A DNA stretch of 61,816 nt from Alitiscatomonas aceti. GTDB lineage: Bacteria > Bacillota > Clostridia > Lachnospirales > Lachnospiraceae. Each line of letters begins with the position of its first letter. The first letter of the stretch is position 1. The DNA lies in assembly GCF_025567195.1 (NCBI RefSeq), contig NZ_JAOQJF010000018.1:1-61816 (forward strand), written 5' to 3'. The notes below the pieces were generated by a model. That model worked only from the letters and a program-made list of their open reading frames with translations, was not told the DNA's origin and did no database searches. The position numbers were made by a program, and so were the translations under genes. Positions 1 to 8,283 of this stretch are shown piece after piece.

Positions 1-3
1 TCA

Positions 4-32
4 CTGAAAAAGAAATCAACAATCTTTTTCAG
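4..32. repeat. 9-bp inverted repeat at the left edge
   Basis: CTGAAAAAG at 4-12 is mirrored by CTTTTTCAG at 24-32 with an 11-nt spacer. It lies about 90 bp downstream of the last glycerol-operon gene. It lacks a clear run of T on the minus strand, so a terminator call is weak. I see no gene in 1-120. Confidence 0.3.
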
Positions 33-120
33 AACTGTATCCTCCTGGACTCCTGAGTACTATGTTTTGAGAGAAACGACGGAAGTCAGGTATCACACTC
101 AAGAAGCAATTGCAATAGTT

Positions 121-321
121 TTATTTTTTTTTCGAACAGTTCATATCGTTGAGACTGCAGCTCGTCTCGTCCTCCCGGCTCACCCCGTTCATGTCGTTCA
201 GAGTCTGCTCCTTCTCCTCTCCTCCCAGGCAGTTCATGTCGTTGATCCCGCAGGTCCTGTGATCCTGATCGGTCATCCCGTTCATGTTTCCCAGCCCCAG
301 GTTCTTTTTCTCCATGGTCAT
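121..321 (-). CDS. 66-aa NDMN-repeat microprotein, function unknown
   Basis: The start is the ATG at 319-321, because AAGGAG lies 6-8 nt upstream; an ATG at 363 would overlap the upstream stop and has no such site. The protein is hydrophilic, with no signal peptide or membrane segment. It is built from about four units of 15-16 residues, each opening with N-[DM]-M-N-[GC] or a close variant. At DNA level the motif gttcatRtcgtt recurs at 139, 187, 232 and 280, a period of 45-48 bp. Several units carry a Cys. It is the last gene of the glycerol operon, 31 bp after the DUF1667 gene, so it is probably co-transcribed. I do not recognise a family. Metal binding, a small partner of the redox enzymes, or a multi-core peptide precursor are only possibilities. 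Confidence 0.55.
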   Translation of the reverse strand: MTMEKKNLGLGNMNGMTDQDHRTCGINDMNCLGGEEKEQTLNDMNGVSREDETSCSLNDMNCSKKK

Positions 322-352
322 AAGCCTCTCCTTTCTTCTGTCCCGGCTCCCT

Positions 353-712
353 TCAGTCCACATTTTTTGTGGCCACCATGTCCACGCCGGTTCCTGCCAC
401 GTTTTTAAGGACCACGTCTCCGATATGGACCGGCGCCTGGACCGTCACATCCTTTAACGCTCTCATACAGTCAAAGATCTTCTCCTTCGGCACGTCCTCC
501 TTCGTCTTTACAGACACCATATCTGCCGTTCCGTTGGAGACCTTCACGGTGGAGGTCACGATCCTGGTTGGGTTGGTCACTTCTTTTCTGGCGTACACGT
601 CGCCCCGCTTGCAGGTATTTCCTGTGACCGAGACCACCTCTGCCCCTTCCATAGACACCGTAAGGGAGCATCCCAGGGGACAGCCGATACAGATCAGTTC
701 CCGTCTCTCCAT
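353..712 (-). CDS. DUF1667 protein, presumed small subunit of the glycerol-3-phosphate oxidising complex
   Basis: This 119-residue protein opens with a cysteine cluster (CIGCPLGC near residues 9-16) followed by N-T-C-K-R-G near residue 32. That arrangement is typical of DUF1667 and suggests a metal or Fe-S ligand set. No membrane segment is visible. It starts 3 bp after the stop of the FAD oxidoreductase, so translation is probably coupled. In Firmicutes, DUF1667 genes commonly follow a GlpA-like FAD dehydrogenase and a second FAD/NAD oxidoreductase, the same trio seen here. By that context it probably carries electrons from glycerol 3-phosphate oxidation; the exact acceptor is unknown. The family call is confident, the role is inferred. 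Confidence 0.8.
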   Translation of the reverse strand: MERRELICIGCPLGCSLTVSMEGAEVVSVTGNTCKRGDVYARKEVTNPTRIVTSTVKVSNGTADMVSVKTKEDVPKEKIFDCMRALKDVTVQAPVHIGDVVLKNVAGTGVDMVATKNVD

Positions 713-715
713 TTT

Positions 716-1978
716 CTACGCCTCCTCCACCTTAATTGTAATGGTTTTCAGTTCCGGATGCAAGAGAAGCTTTTCCTTTTCCAGCCGGATCTCTTCCATC
801 TCTCCGGGAGCCATCACCGGCCGTTTCCGCCGGATCACCTGCTCCCCGTCAAAGTATACGCCGATGCAGCAGTTTTTATAAACGTTTCCCACACGGAACC
901 GCACCACCTGGGTATCCTCCATCCGTTCAGGCGAGATCGTACAGGGAACCGTATACCGGACGCCTTCCACAGCGTTTATGACGATCTCCCTGGCATTTTC
1001 CTTCCGACCCTCTTTTATATAGGAAGCCGCATGTCTTCCGGCCGCCGCCGCCTCCTCTGACACAAAGTCCACCAGATCGTGGACATGGAGCACATTTCCG
1101 CAGGCGAACACACCTTCCACGCTGGTCTCCAGGCTCTCGTTGACCCTGGGGCCGGAGGTGACCCGGTTCATGGCCACGCCCATGCCGCCAGACAGCTCAT
1201 TTTCCGGGATCAGTCCCACAGAAAGGAGCAGAGTATCACAGGAATAGTCCTCCTCTGTGCCGGGAATGGGCTTTCCGTTTTTGTCCACCTCTGCCAGGGT
1301 GATCCCCGTCAGCCGTTCCTTTCCCCGGATCTCCACCACCGTGTGGCTCAGCTTCAATGGGATCCCGTAATCGTTCAGGCACTGGACGATGTTCCTCTTA
1401 AGGCCGCCGGAATAAGGCATCAGCTCTGCCACCACCTTCACCTTTGCGCCCTCCAGGGTCATACGCCGGGCCATGATGAGTCCGATATCGCCGGATCCTA
1501 AGATCACCACCTCCCGGCCAGGCATGAAGCCTTCCATATTGACCAGCCGCTGGGCCGTTCCCGCAGAGTAGATACCAGCCGGACGATAGCCGGGGATATT
1601 GAGTGCGCCTCTGGATCTTTCCCGGCAGCCCATGGCCAGGATCACAGCCCTGGCTTTGATCTCAAACAGACCTTCCTCCCGGTTCATGGCCGTCACTGCC
1701 TTCTGGGGACTGATCTCCATGACCATGGTGTTCAGCTTATATTCGATCTTCCGTTCCCGGACCCTTTCAATGAACCTGGCCGCATATTCCGGTCCTGTCA
1801 GCTCCTCCTTGAAGGTATGGAGTCCGAAGCCGTTATGGATGCACTGGTTCAGGATCCCGCCCAGCTCCCGGTCCCGTTCCAGGATCAGGATGCTGTCGAT
1901 GCCGCTGTCCTTTGCCGCCGCTGCTGCCGCAAGCCCCGCGGGGCCGCCGCCGACGATGACCAGATCGTATTCTCTCAT
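716..1978 (-). CDS. NAD(P)/FAD-dependent oxidoreductase of the glycerol operon
   Basis: The 420-residue protein begins with a dinucleotide-binding fold (VIVGGGPAGLAAA at the N-terminus). A second Rossmann motif (VVILGSGDIGLIMARR) follows near residues 155-170, and an ACGNV motif near residue 297 is the usual second FAD contact of two-dinucleotide-domain flavoproteins. The start is the ATG at 1976-1978: AAAGGAGG lies about 9 nt upstream, whereas the upstream in-frame ATG abuts that site. It begins 1 bp after the stop of the GlpA-like gene and ends 3 bp before the DUF1667 gene, so the three are translationally linked. In this gene order it is expected to pass electrons from the dehydrogenase to NAD or another carrier. 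No regulation of its own is seen. Confidence 0.85.
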   Translation of the reverse strand: MREYDLVIVGGGPAGLAAAAAAKDSGIDSILILERDRELGGILNQCIHNGFGLHTFKEELTGPEYAARFIERVRERKIEYKLNTMVMEISPQKAVTAMNREEGLFEIKARAVILAMGCRERSRGALNIPGYRPAGIYSAGTAQRLVNMEGFMPGREVVILGSGDIGLIMARRMTLEGAKVKVVAELMPYSGGLKRNIVQCLNDYGIPLKLSHTVVEIRGKERLTGITLAEVDKNGKPIPGTEEDYSCDTLLLSVGLIPENELSGGMGVAMNRVTSGPRVNESLETSVEGVFACGNVLHVHDLVDFVSEEAAAAGRHAASYIKEGRKENAREIVINAVEGVRYTVPCTISPERMEDTQVVRFRVGNVYKNCCIGVYFDGEQVIRRKRPVMAPGEMEEIRLEKEKLLLHPELKTITIKVEEA

Positions 1979-1979
1979 C

Positions 1980-3434
1980 TTAAGCATCCTCCTTTCCAAG
2001 GGTATCTTTACTGGTTCCCACAAGGAGTCTGGACTCCCCGCCGGATTTTGTGATCTCCGTCATGGGAATGCCAAGCTCTCTGTGGAGCAGCTCCATGGTC
2101 CTGGGCGTACAGAAGCCCGCCTGGCACCGTCCCATGCCGGCCCTGGTCCTTCTCTTGACCCCGTCCAGGGATCTGGCTCCCAGGGGCCTGTGGATGGCAT
2201 CCAGGATCTCGCCCTCCGTGACCATCTCGCACCGGCAGATGATGTTTCCGTAAGCCGGATTTTCTTTAATGAGCGCTGCCCGCTCTTCCTTTGAAAGTGT
2301 ATCCGGGTCCAGGATCCCCTTTCTGACGCCGTTAAAGTCCGGATTTTCCGGAAGGTGTAAGATCCCCTCTACGATCTCCGCCACCATTTTCCCAATGGCC
2401 GGGGAGCTGGTAAGGCCTGGGGATTCGATCCCGGCGCAGTCCACAAAGCCCGGCGCTCCGGGAAGCTCCCGGATGATGAATTCGTGGCCGTCCTCATGGG
2501 CCCGGAGACCGGCAAAGGAGGTGATCACCTGCCGCATGGGAAGATCCTTCACATTCATCCCCGCCTTCTGGATCACCTGATCCAGCCCCTCTCTGGTGGT
2601 GGCGGTGGCTTCCTTATCCCCGATGTCAATGGCCGTGGGACCGACGATGAGGTTCCCATGGACCGTGGGCGACACCAGAACGCCTTTTCCGTATTTCCCC
2701 GGCAGGGCGAAGATCGTGCGGTTCACATGGGCTCCGGCGCTCTTGTCCAGGAGACAGTAATCTCCACGGCGCGGAGTGATATGGATCTTCTCCTCACAGA
2801 CCATATTATGCAGCTCATCTGCATAAACTCCCGCCGCATTGACCACGGTCCTGGTTTCCACATCGCCTTTATTTGTGTGGACCAGCCATCCCTCTTCTGT
2901 CCTGGTAAAGCCGGTGACCGTTGTATTGAACCGGAATTCCACGCCGTTGGTGCAGGCGTTCTCCGCCATAGCGATATTTAATAAGAAGGGACAGACGATC
3001 CCGGCTGTGGGAGCATAAAGCACCGCCTCAGTCTGGTCCGAAAGGTTTGGCTCCATCTCCCGGATCCGTTCCTTATCGGTAATGATCTCCAGCCCCGGAA
3101 CGCCGTTTCTTACGCCTCTCTCATACAGGGCTTGAAGATCCGGGAGCATCTCCCGGTCCAGACATACCACAAAGGAGCCGCAGGGACGGAACGGAAAATC
3201 CAGCTCTCTGGAAAGCTCCGCCATCATGCGGTTTCCCTCCACGTTGAGCTTCGCCATCAGGGAGCCCTCCGGAGCGTCATACCCCGCGTGGACGATGGCG
3301 CTGTTGGCCTTGGAGGTGCCGCAGCACACATCCTCTTCTTTTTCAAGGACGCAGATCCTTCCCTTATACCGGGACAGCTCCCTGGCTGCCGCCGCTCCGG
3401 ATACGCCTGCGCCGATAATGATCACATCATACAT
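1980..3434 (-). CDS. GlpA-like FAD-dependent glycerol-3-phosphate dehydrogenase with C-terminal [2Fe-2S] domain
   Basis: This is a 484-residue protein. The N-terminus has the DAO-family FAD motif (VIIIGAGVSGAAAARELS), then the GTSKANSAIVHAGYD stretch shared by GlpA/GlpD/LhgO flavoenzymes. The last 100 residues hold a BFD-like [2Fe-2S] domain: CRCEM near 395 and a C-x-x-G-F-C pattern near 435. It would oxidise glycerol 3-phosphate to dihydroxyacetone phosphate in the cytoplasm. The gene follows glpF after a 173-bp gap containing a strong hairpin (3454-3499), and it is the first gene of the dehydrogenase trio. The SD AGGAG precedes the ATG. An L-2-hydroxyglutarate-type substrate cannot be excluded from sequence, but the glpP-glpK-glpF context favours glycerol 3-phosphate. 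Confidence 0.85.
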   Translation of the reverse strand: MYDVIIIGAGVSGAAAARELSRYKGRICVLEKEEDVCCGTSKANSAIVHAGYDAPEGSLMAKLNVEGNRMMAELSRELDFPFRPCGSFVVCLDREMLPDLQALYERGVRNGVPGLEIITDKERIREMEPNLSDQTEAVLYAPTAGIVCPFLLNIAMAENACTNGVEFRFNTTVTGFTRTEEGWLVHTNKGDVETRTVVNAAGVYADELHNMVCEEKIHITPRRGDYCLLDKSAGAHVNRTIFALPGKYGKGVLVSPTVHGNLIVGPTAIDIGDKEATATTREGLDQVIQKAGMNVKDLPMRQVITSFAGLRAHEDGHEFIIRELPGAPGFVDCAGIESPGLTSSPAIGKMVAEIVEGILHLPENPDFNGVRKGILDPDTLSKEERAALIKENPAYGNIICRCEMVTEGEILDAIHRPLGARSLDGVKRRTRAGMGRCQAGFCTPRTMELLHRELGIPMTEITKSGGESRLLVGTSKDTLGKEDA

Positions 3435-3453
3435 GACTTCTCATCTCCTAAAC

Positions 3454-3499
3454 GAGCAGAGCAAACAAAACATGTCTCCATGCTTTATTTGCTCTGCTC
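3454..3499 (-). promoter_or_regulatory. 12-bp perfect hairpin in the leader of the dehydrogenase genes
   Basis: GAGCAGAGCAAA (3454-3465) is the exact inverse of TTTGCTCTGCTC (3488-3499), with a 22-nt loop. It sits just before the SD of the GlpA-like gene and has no T run, so it is not a simple terminator. On the minus strand the preceding GAGATAAGAGCAGAG resembles GAGATGAGAGCATAG in the glpP leader, which suggests a shared GlpP RNA target or a processing site. A second inverted repeat, GGGCTGCTG/CAGCAGCCC, lies at about 3546-3575. Confidence 0.6.
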
Positions 3500-3607
3500 T
3501 TATCTCTGCAAATCTATCTTTTATTTTTGTAAGCCGGCTTCCGTGGGCTGCTGAAGATGATCTCCTGCAGCAGCCCCATCCGCACAGCGGGAGAGCTTGC
3601 TGGACTT

Positions 3608-4321
3608 TTATGCCCACGGAATGACTCCGTATAACAGGACGGCTGCCACCGCTCCGATCACCGGTCCGAGGATGACCACCGGCGCGTAGCCCCAGTTGGA
3701 ATCGCCTTTTCCCTTAATGGGAAGAACGGCGTGGGCCAGACGGGGTCCCAGGTCACGGGCCGGGTTGATGGCATAGCCTGTAAGTCCGCCTAAGGACATA
3801 CCGATGGATACGATGATCCCGAATACCAGGAACTTGTCAAGTCCGGCTGCCAGTCCGGGAACCTGTGCGATCCCCTTGATGGCAAATACCAGAACGAAGG
3901 TTCCGATGGCTTCGCTTAAGATGTTGCGGCCCATATTGGGGACCGACGGGCTTGTGGAGAATACGCCGAGCTTCGTGGCCGCAGACTCTGTGGCGTCGAA
4001 CTGGTCCTTAAACAGGGCGTATACCAGGCAGGCGCCCACGAAGGCACCGGCAAACTGTGCGATGATGTAGCCGGGTACCAGCCCCCAGGAAAGACTTCCG
4101 TCCACAGCAAGGGCAATGGTCAATGCCGGATTAAAGTGCGCGCCGGAGGCAGCGCCGAAGATAAAGGCCGGGATCATGACCGCAAGGCCCCAGGCAAAGG
4201 TGATCTGGATGGAACCGGCCCCCTTCATTCCGGATTTATTCAAGGTCACATTGGCGACAACGCCGTCGCCCAAAAGGATCAGGAGCATGGTCCCGATAAA
4301 TTCTGCAATATATGCCATCAT
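3608..4321 (-). CDS. glpF: Glycerol uptake facilitator (aquaglyceroporin)
   Basis: This 237-residue MIP-family channel has about six membrane segments and both pore half-helices. The first NPA box is HFNPAL near residue 64; the second is NPARDLGPR near residue 187, where the Asp after NPAR is the aquaglyceroporin signature. It lets glycerol diffuse across the cytoplasmic membrane, and the kinase encoded 20 bp upstream traps it as glycerol 3-phosphate. The SD GGAGG precedes the first of two ATG codons, so the start is either of two adjacent methionines. It is co-transcribed with glpP and glpK. Confidence 0.95.
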   Translation of the reverse strand: MMAYIAEFIGTMLLILLGDGVVANVTLNKSGMKGAGSIQITFAWGLAVMIPAFIFGAASGAHFNPALTIALAVDGSLSWGLVPGYIIAQFAGAFVGACLVYALFKDQFDATESAATKLGVFSTSPSVPNMGRNILSEAIGTFVLVFAIKGIAQVPGLAAGLDKFLVFGIIVSIGMSLGGLTGYAINPARDLGPRLAHAVLPIKGKGDSNWGYAPVVILGPVIGAVAAVLLYGVIPWA

Positions 4322-4341
4322 ATTCTTCCGCCTCCATTCAT

Positions 4342-5832
4342 TTATTTGGCCCAGCCAAAGGAATACTTCACTGCCTTATCCCAGCCGTCCACCATTTCCT
4401 TCCGCTTTTCGTCACAGATCGCAGGCTCAAAGGTACGGTCGATGGCCCAGTTCTTGATCACGTCCTCCTTGCTCTTCCAGTAGCCCACTGCCAGGCCCGC
4501 CAGGTATGCGGCGCCCATGGCCGTGGTCTCAATGCACTGGGGACGCTGTACCGGCGCATTGATGATATCTGACTGGGTCTGCATCAGATAATTGTTGGCG
4601 CTGGCTCCGCCGTCCACCTTAAGGGCTGCCAGGCGGATCCCGGAATCGGCCTCCATGGCCTTTAATACATCGTTGGTCTGGTAGCACAGGGAATCCAGTG
4701 TGGCACGGATGATATGGTACTTATTGACGCCGCGGGTAATGCCCACGATGGTGCCTCTGGCGTACTGGTCCCAGTGGGGAGCACCCAGGCCTGTGAAGGC
4801 AGGAACCACATAGCAGCCGTTGGTATCCTTTACCTTATTGGCCATATACTCAGAATCCGGTGAGGAATCGATGAGACGCATCTCATCGCGGAGCCACTGG
4901 ATGGCTGCGCCCGCCACGAAGATGGAGCCCTCAAGGGCGTAATTCACCTTTCCATCCAGTCCCCAGGCAATGGTCGTTACCAGTCCGTTCTTAGAAAATA
5001 CCGGCTTTTCTCCGGTGTTCATCAGCATGAAGCAGCCGGTGCCGTATGTATTCTTCGCTTCGCCGGGATTAAAACAGGTCTGGCCGAACAGAGCCGCCTG
5101 CTGGTCTCCTGCCGCGCCGCCGATGGGGATCGGGCCGCCGAAATACTGGGGATCGGATTCCCCATAAATGCAGCTGGACGGCTTTGCCTCCGGAAGCATA
5201 CATTTCGGGATGTTTAATTCCTGTAAGATCTCGTCATCCCACTGTAAAGTGTTGATATTGAACAGCATGGTACGGGATGCGTTGGAATAGTCGGTCACAT
5301 GGACTCTTCCCTTAGTCAGCTTCCAGATCAGCCATGTTTCCACGGTTCCGAATAACAGCTCGCCTTTTTCTGCCCGTTCTCTGACGCCCTCCACATTGTC
5401 CAGGATCCATTTTAATTTGGTTCCAGAGAAATATGCGTCGATCACCAGTCCCGTTTTGGCACGGAAGGTGTCCACCAGACCCTTTTCCTTTAAGGTATCG
5501 CAGTATTCTGAGGTCCTGCGGCACTGCCATACGATGGCGTGGTAGACCGGCTCTCCCGTATTTTTATCCCATACGATGGTGGTCTCGCGCTGATTGGTGA
5601 TACCGATGGCCGCGATGTCCTCTGAGGATGCACCGATCTTGGACATTGCCTCCACGGCCACGCCCAGCTGGGTGGACCAGATCTCATTTGCATCGTGCTC
5701 GACCCATCCCGGCTTCGGGAAATACTGGGTAAATTCCTTCTGGGCCACACTGCAGATCTCGCCCTTTTCATTGAAAAGGATACACCGGTTGCTGGTGGTC
5801 CCCGCGTCAAATGCCATTACATACTTTGCCAT
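4342..5832 (-). CDS. glpK: Glycerol kinase
   Basis: The protein has 496 residues, the usual family length. It starts with the FGGY ATPase phosphate loop (FDAGTTSNRCILF). Glycerol contacts are visible as NQRETTIVW, and AGDQQAALFGQ lies in the centre. The C-terminal half carries DGGASANNYLMQ. It phosphorylates glycerol with ATP. In many Firmicutes a His just before this core (in a Y-H-F-Y-G context) is phosphorylated by HPr of the PTS. Here the aligned segment reads D-P-Q-Y-F-G-G, so that His appears to be Gln. The SD AAGGAGG lies 6 nt before the ATG. The 96-bp gap to glpP contains a GGATACA/TGTATCC inverted repeat but no clear promoter. Confidence 0.97.
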   Translation of the reverse strand: MAKYVMAFDAGTTSNRCILFNEKGEICSVAQKEFTQYFPKPGWVEHDANEIWSTQLGVAVEAMSKIGASSEDIAAIGITNQRETTIVWDKNTGEPVYHAIVWQCRRTSEYCDTLKEKGLVDTFRAKTGLVIDAYFSGTKLKWILDNVEGVRERAEKGELLFGTVETWLIWKLTKGRVHVTDYSNASRTMLFNINTLQWDDEILQELNIPKCMLPEAKPSSCIYGESDPQYFGGPIPIGGAAGDQQAALFGQTCFNPGEAKNTYGTGCFMLMNTGEKPVFSKNGLVTTIAWGLDGKVNYALEGSIFVAGAAIQWLRDEMRLIDSSPDSEYMANKVKDTNGCYVVPAFTGLGAPHWDQYARGTIVGITRGVNKYHIIRATLDSLCYQTNDVLKAMEADSGIRLAALKVDGGASANNYLMQTQSDIINAPVQRPQCIETTAMGAAYLAGLAVGYWKSKEDVIKNWAIDRTFEPAICDEKRKEMVDGWDKAVKYSFGWAK

Positions 5833-5928
5833 AAAAATTCCTCCTTATATACCCTGGATACATACTCCCCGTATCTATCCGTTATCAATACCCTTTCCTG
5901 TATCCGCCTCCGGCGGACTCTTTCACCC

Positions 5929-6498
5929 CTATACGGACCAGACAGACTGGTTTGTGCTGGACACTGAGATCGCCCCGGCTGACAGAGCGGCCATCACGTC
6001 CTCCTTTTCCGAGATCAGCCCCCCGGCGATCACCGGAGCCTTTACGAGCCTTGCCACCCGGCGGATCACCTTGGGCATCAGCCCCGGAAGGATCTCGATG
6101 CTGTCGGGCCTTGCAAGTCCCATCTGTTTTTCAATATTTTCAAAGGCCATGGAATCCAGGACGAACACCCGGAGGGTCGTATAGAGATCCAGCTCCCTGG
6201 CCCGCTTGATGAGGGCAGGTTTTGTGGAAATGATCCCGTCGGCCCTGGTATTCTTTTTAATAAAGTCCACGGCCACTTCCTTTCCGCTGAGACCGCTTAC
6301 AAGATCCATATGGACCATGGCGACCTTTCCGTGGGCCTTTAACTCCTCCACGATCCGGCAGATGCTGCAGACGTCTCCAAACAGGATAAATACGATTTTT
6401 ATCTCTTCCCGTTCACAGCATTTCTTTACGCCGTCCATATCCTTTACGGCGGCGATCACTGGATTCGCATCCAGATAATCATAAAATTTCATTTCCAT
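5929..6498 (-). CDS. glpP: GlpP-type glycerol operon antiterminator
   Basis: This 189-residue protein matches the GlpP family: a small TIM-barrel fold with the conserved HMDLVSGLSG stretch and the ADGIISTKP motif. The C-terminal part holds PGLMPKVI and the APVIAGGLI phosphate-binding loop expected to bind glycerol 3-phosphate. In Bacillus subtilis GlpP with glycerol 3-phosphate binds leader RNA of glp genes, prevents termination and stabilises the message. Here its own leader contains a terminator (6537-6589), so the gene is probably autoregulated. The start at 6496-6498 follows GGGGGGAG at close to normal spacing; a longer in-frame start at 6558 lacks an SD. It is the first gene of the operon. 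Confidence 0.88.
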   Translation of the reverse strand: MEMKFYDYLDANPVIAAVKDMDGVKKCCEREEIKIVFILFGDVCSICRIVEELKAHGKVAMVHMDLVSGLSGKEVAVDFIKKNTRADGIISTKPALIKRARELDLYTTLRVFVLDSMAFENIEKQMGLARPDSIEILPGLMPKVIRRVARLVKAPVIAGGLISEKEDVMAALSAGAISVSSTNQSVWSV

Positions 6499-6536
6499 CG
6501 GACTCCCCCCGCTGTCTGCCGCTTCCGGCAGGTGAT

Positions 6537-6589
6537 AAAAAAAGAGCATAGCAACCAACCCGGTTTTCTTACCGTTTGCACTATGCTCT
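6537..6589 (-). terminator. Leader terminator/antiterminator before glpP
   Basis: On the minus strand AGAGCATAG (6589-6581) pairs with CTATGCTCT (6551-6543) and is followed directly by seven T (6543-6537). It lies about 25 nt after the predicted transcription start and 38 nt before the glpP ATG, so it can stop transcription before the operon. The placement matches the antitermination mode known for GlpP. The loop also contains ACGGTAAGAAAACCG, which could form an alternative short stem. Confidence 0.8.
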
Positions 6590-6619
6590 CATCTCTCAGC
6601 ACCTTTTTAACTTAAATTC

Positions 6620-6648
6620 ATCATATCATATCGCACAAAAAATATCAA
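6620..6648 (-). promoter_or_regulatory. Promoter of the glycerol operon
   Basis: On the minus strand TTGATA (6648-6643) and TATGAT (6625-6620) are separated by exactly 17 bp, close to the sigma-A consensus. Transcription should start near 6613, giving a leader of about 115 nt that holds the terminator. I did not find a convincing catabolite-response element. Confidence 0.75.
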
Positions 6649-6768
6649 TATGTTTTTCGCATTTTGCGCATATTTTACAATCCGTTCTTTTTTATGGACG
6701 TTTATAGGCATTTTCATTCATTTCCGTCCATTTTCTCTTTCCGTTTTTATGCATTCTGCCCCAAGTTC

Positions 6769-8121
6769 TTACGCGGATGTCCTGTGTTTCCTGCTCCGTC
6801 CCGACAGCCAGATAAAATAGGCCGCGCAGAGCAGGATCTGGACCGCCGAAGAGCAGGGCGTTGCCAGACCGATCTTAAAAAGCGTCACTCCGGCCATGCG
6901 GCTCATGAACCAGGACACAGGGATCCTCACACAGAAGGCTCCCACGATCCCCTGGACCATAACGAAAAAGGTCTTACCGCATCCATTGAAATATCCCACA
7001 AAGCAGAACAGGAACGACGTAAGGATACAGTCGATGGCGTATGCCTTTAGATAATCGGCAGCCGCAGCCACCACCTGCGGGTCCCTGGCAAAGATCCCCG
7101 CCATGGCATCTCCGTGGAAAAACGAAAAATAAAAGAGGGTCACCCCGGCCATAAGGGAGGTTCCGATCCCGTAAAGCAGGGCACGTTTCGCCCGCTCCGG
7201 CTTCCCCGCCCCCATATTCTGGGCCACAAAGGCTGACATAGACTGCATGTAGGCCGACGCCACCAGCATGATGAAGGCGCAGAGCTTTTCTGCCACACCA
7301 ACGCCGGCCGAGGCGATAACGCCCATGGAATTGACAATGGCCAGGATCACCAGAAAGGAAATGCTGACCAGCAGATCCTGGAGGGCAATGGGCGTTCCCA
7401 GAGCCAGGATCTTTCCCACCAGCCGTCTCTCAAACCGCAGGTTCTTTTTTCCAATGGTAAAGGGCAGGGTCCTCCTCCGGATCACTGCCAGGGACAAAAG
7501 GACGCCGGCCGCCTGGGCTGCCACTGTGGCCAGGGCTGCTCCGGCTGCCCCCATGTGAAAGCCGGCCACCAGGAGAAGGTCTCCTCCGATGTTAAAGACG
7601 CAGGCGGCGGCCACGGTAAATAAAGGCATCCTGGAATCCCCTATGCCGCGGAAAATGCTGCCCAGGACATTGTAGGCGATGATGAACACGGCCCCGGCGG
7701 AGCAGATCCGGATATAATCCACGGTCTGGGAAAAGGCCTCATCCGGCGCATGCATAAGCCCTGCCAGAAAGCCTGCTCCCAGGATCATTAAGACCGTAAG
7801 GACTGCCGCCAGGACTCCAAAGAGGCAGATCCCGCTCCCGATCACATCCCCAGCCTGCTCCGGCCTCTTTTCCCCGATCTTCTGGCCCACCAGGATCGTG
7901 ATCCCCATGGCCAGTCCCGTGATCAGTGACGTTACCGTCTGCATGATCTGGCTGCCGGTGGAGACCGCCGACACGTCTGTGGGCGCTCCGAACTGCCCCA
8001 CCACCATCAGATCCACCGCGCCGTACATGGCCTGTAGAAACAGAGCTGCCAGCACCGGCAAGGCAAACCTCAAAAGCCTGGAAAGGATCCTCCCCTCTGT
8101 AAAATCTGCTGTTTTTTCCAT
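6769..8121 (-). CDS. MATE family multidrug exporter
   Basis: The 450-residue protein has about twelve hydrophobic segments in two related halves, as in MATE (NorM/DinF-like) cation-coupled exporters. The N-terminal half holds the family-typical LRFALPVLAALFLQAMYGAVD and MAVG-like VVGQFGAP segments. The start at 8119-8121 is chosen because AAGGAGG lies upstream with normal spacing and the residues before it are not MATE-like. It would export cationic drugs or metabolites using Na+ or H+; no substrate can be read from sequence. It is convergent with nothing and is separated from the upstream GTPase gene by a strong terminator. Confidence 0.9.
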   Translation of the reverse strand: MEKTADFTEGRILSRLLRFALPVLAALFLQAMYGAVDLMVVGQFGAPTDVSAVSTGSQIMQTVTSLITGLAMGITILVGQKIGEKRPEQAGDVIGSGICLFGVLAAVLTVLMILGAGFLAGLMHAPDEAFSQTVDYIRICSAGAVFIIAYNVLGSIFRGIGDSRMPLFTVAAACVFNIGGDLLLVAGFHMGAAGAALATVAAQAAGVLLSLAVIRRRTLPFTIGKKNLRFERRLVGKILALGTPIALQDLLVSISFLVILAIVNSMGVIASAGVGVAEKLCAFIMLVASAYMQSMSAFVAQNMGAGKPERAKRALLYGIGTSLMAGVTLFYFSFFHGDAMAGIFARDPQVVAAAADYLKAYAIDCILTSFLFCFVGYFNGCGKTFFVMVQGIVGAFCVRIPVSWFMSRMAGVTLFKIGLATPCSSAVQILLCAAYFIWLSGRSRKHRTSA

Positions 8122-8186
8122 TGTATCTTCCTCCTTGATCTTCTGCATCCCACCAGAGACCCCCAAACAAGAACCTTCCTATAACA

Positions 8187-8236
8187 TAAAAAGCCGGATA
8201 AAATACCAGGCGGTCCCCTGGCATCTTATCCAGCTT
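8187..8236 (-). terminator. Intrinsic terminator after the GTPase-NYN gene
   Basis: On the minus strand a 20-bp stem (arms 8236-8217 and 8210-8191, three G-U pairs only) with a six-base loop is followed by a short T run (TTTTTA). It separates the GTPase-NYN gene from the MATE gene. Confidence 0.85.
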
Positions 8237-8283
8237 TGTAAATGCGTTTACAAGCCCTCCGATGAACTGTTTCCAGTACAGCA

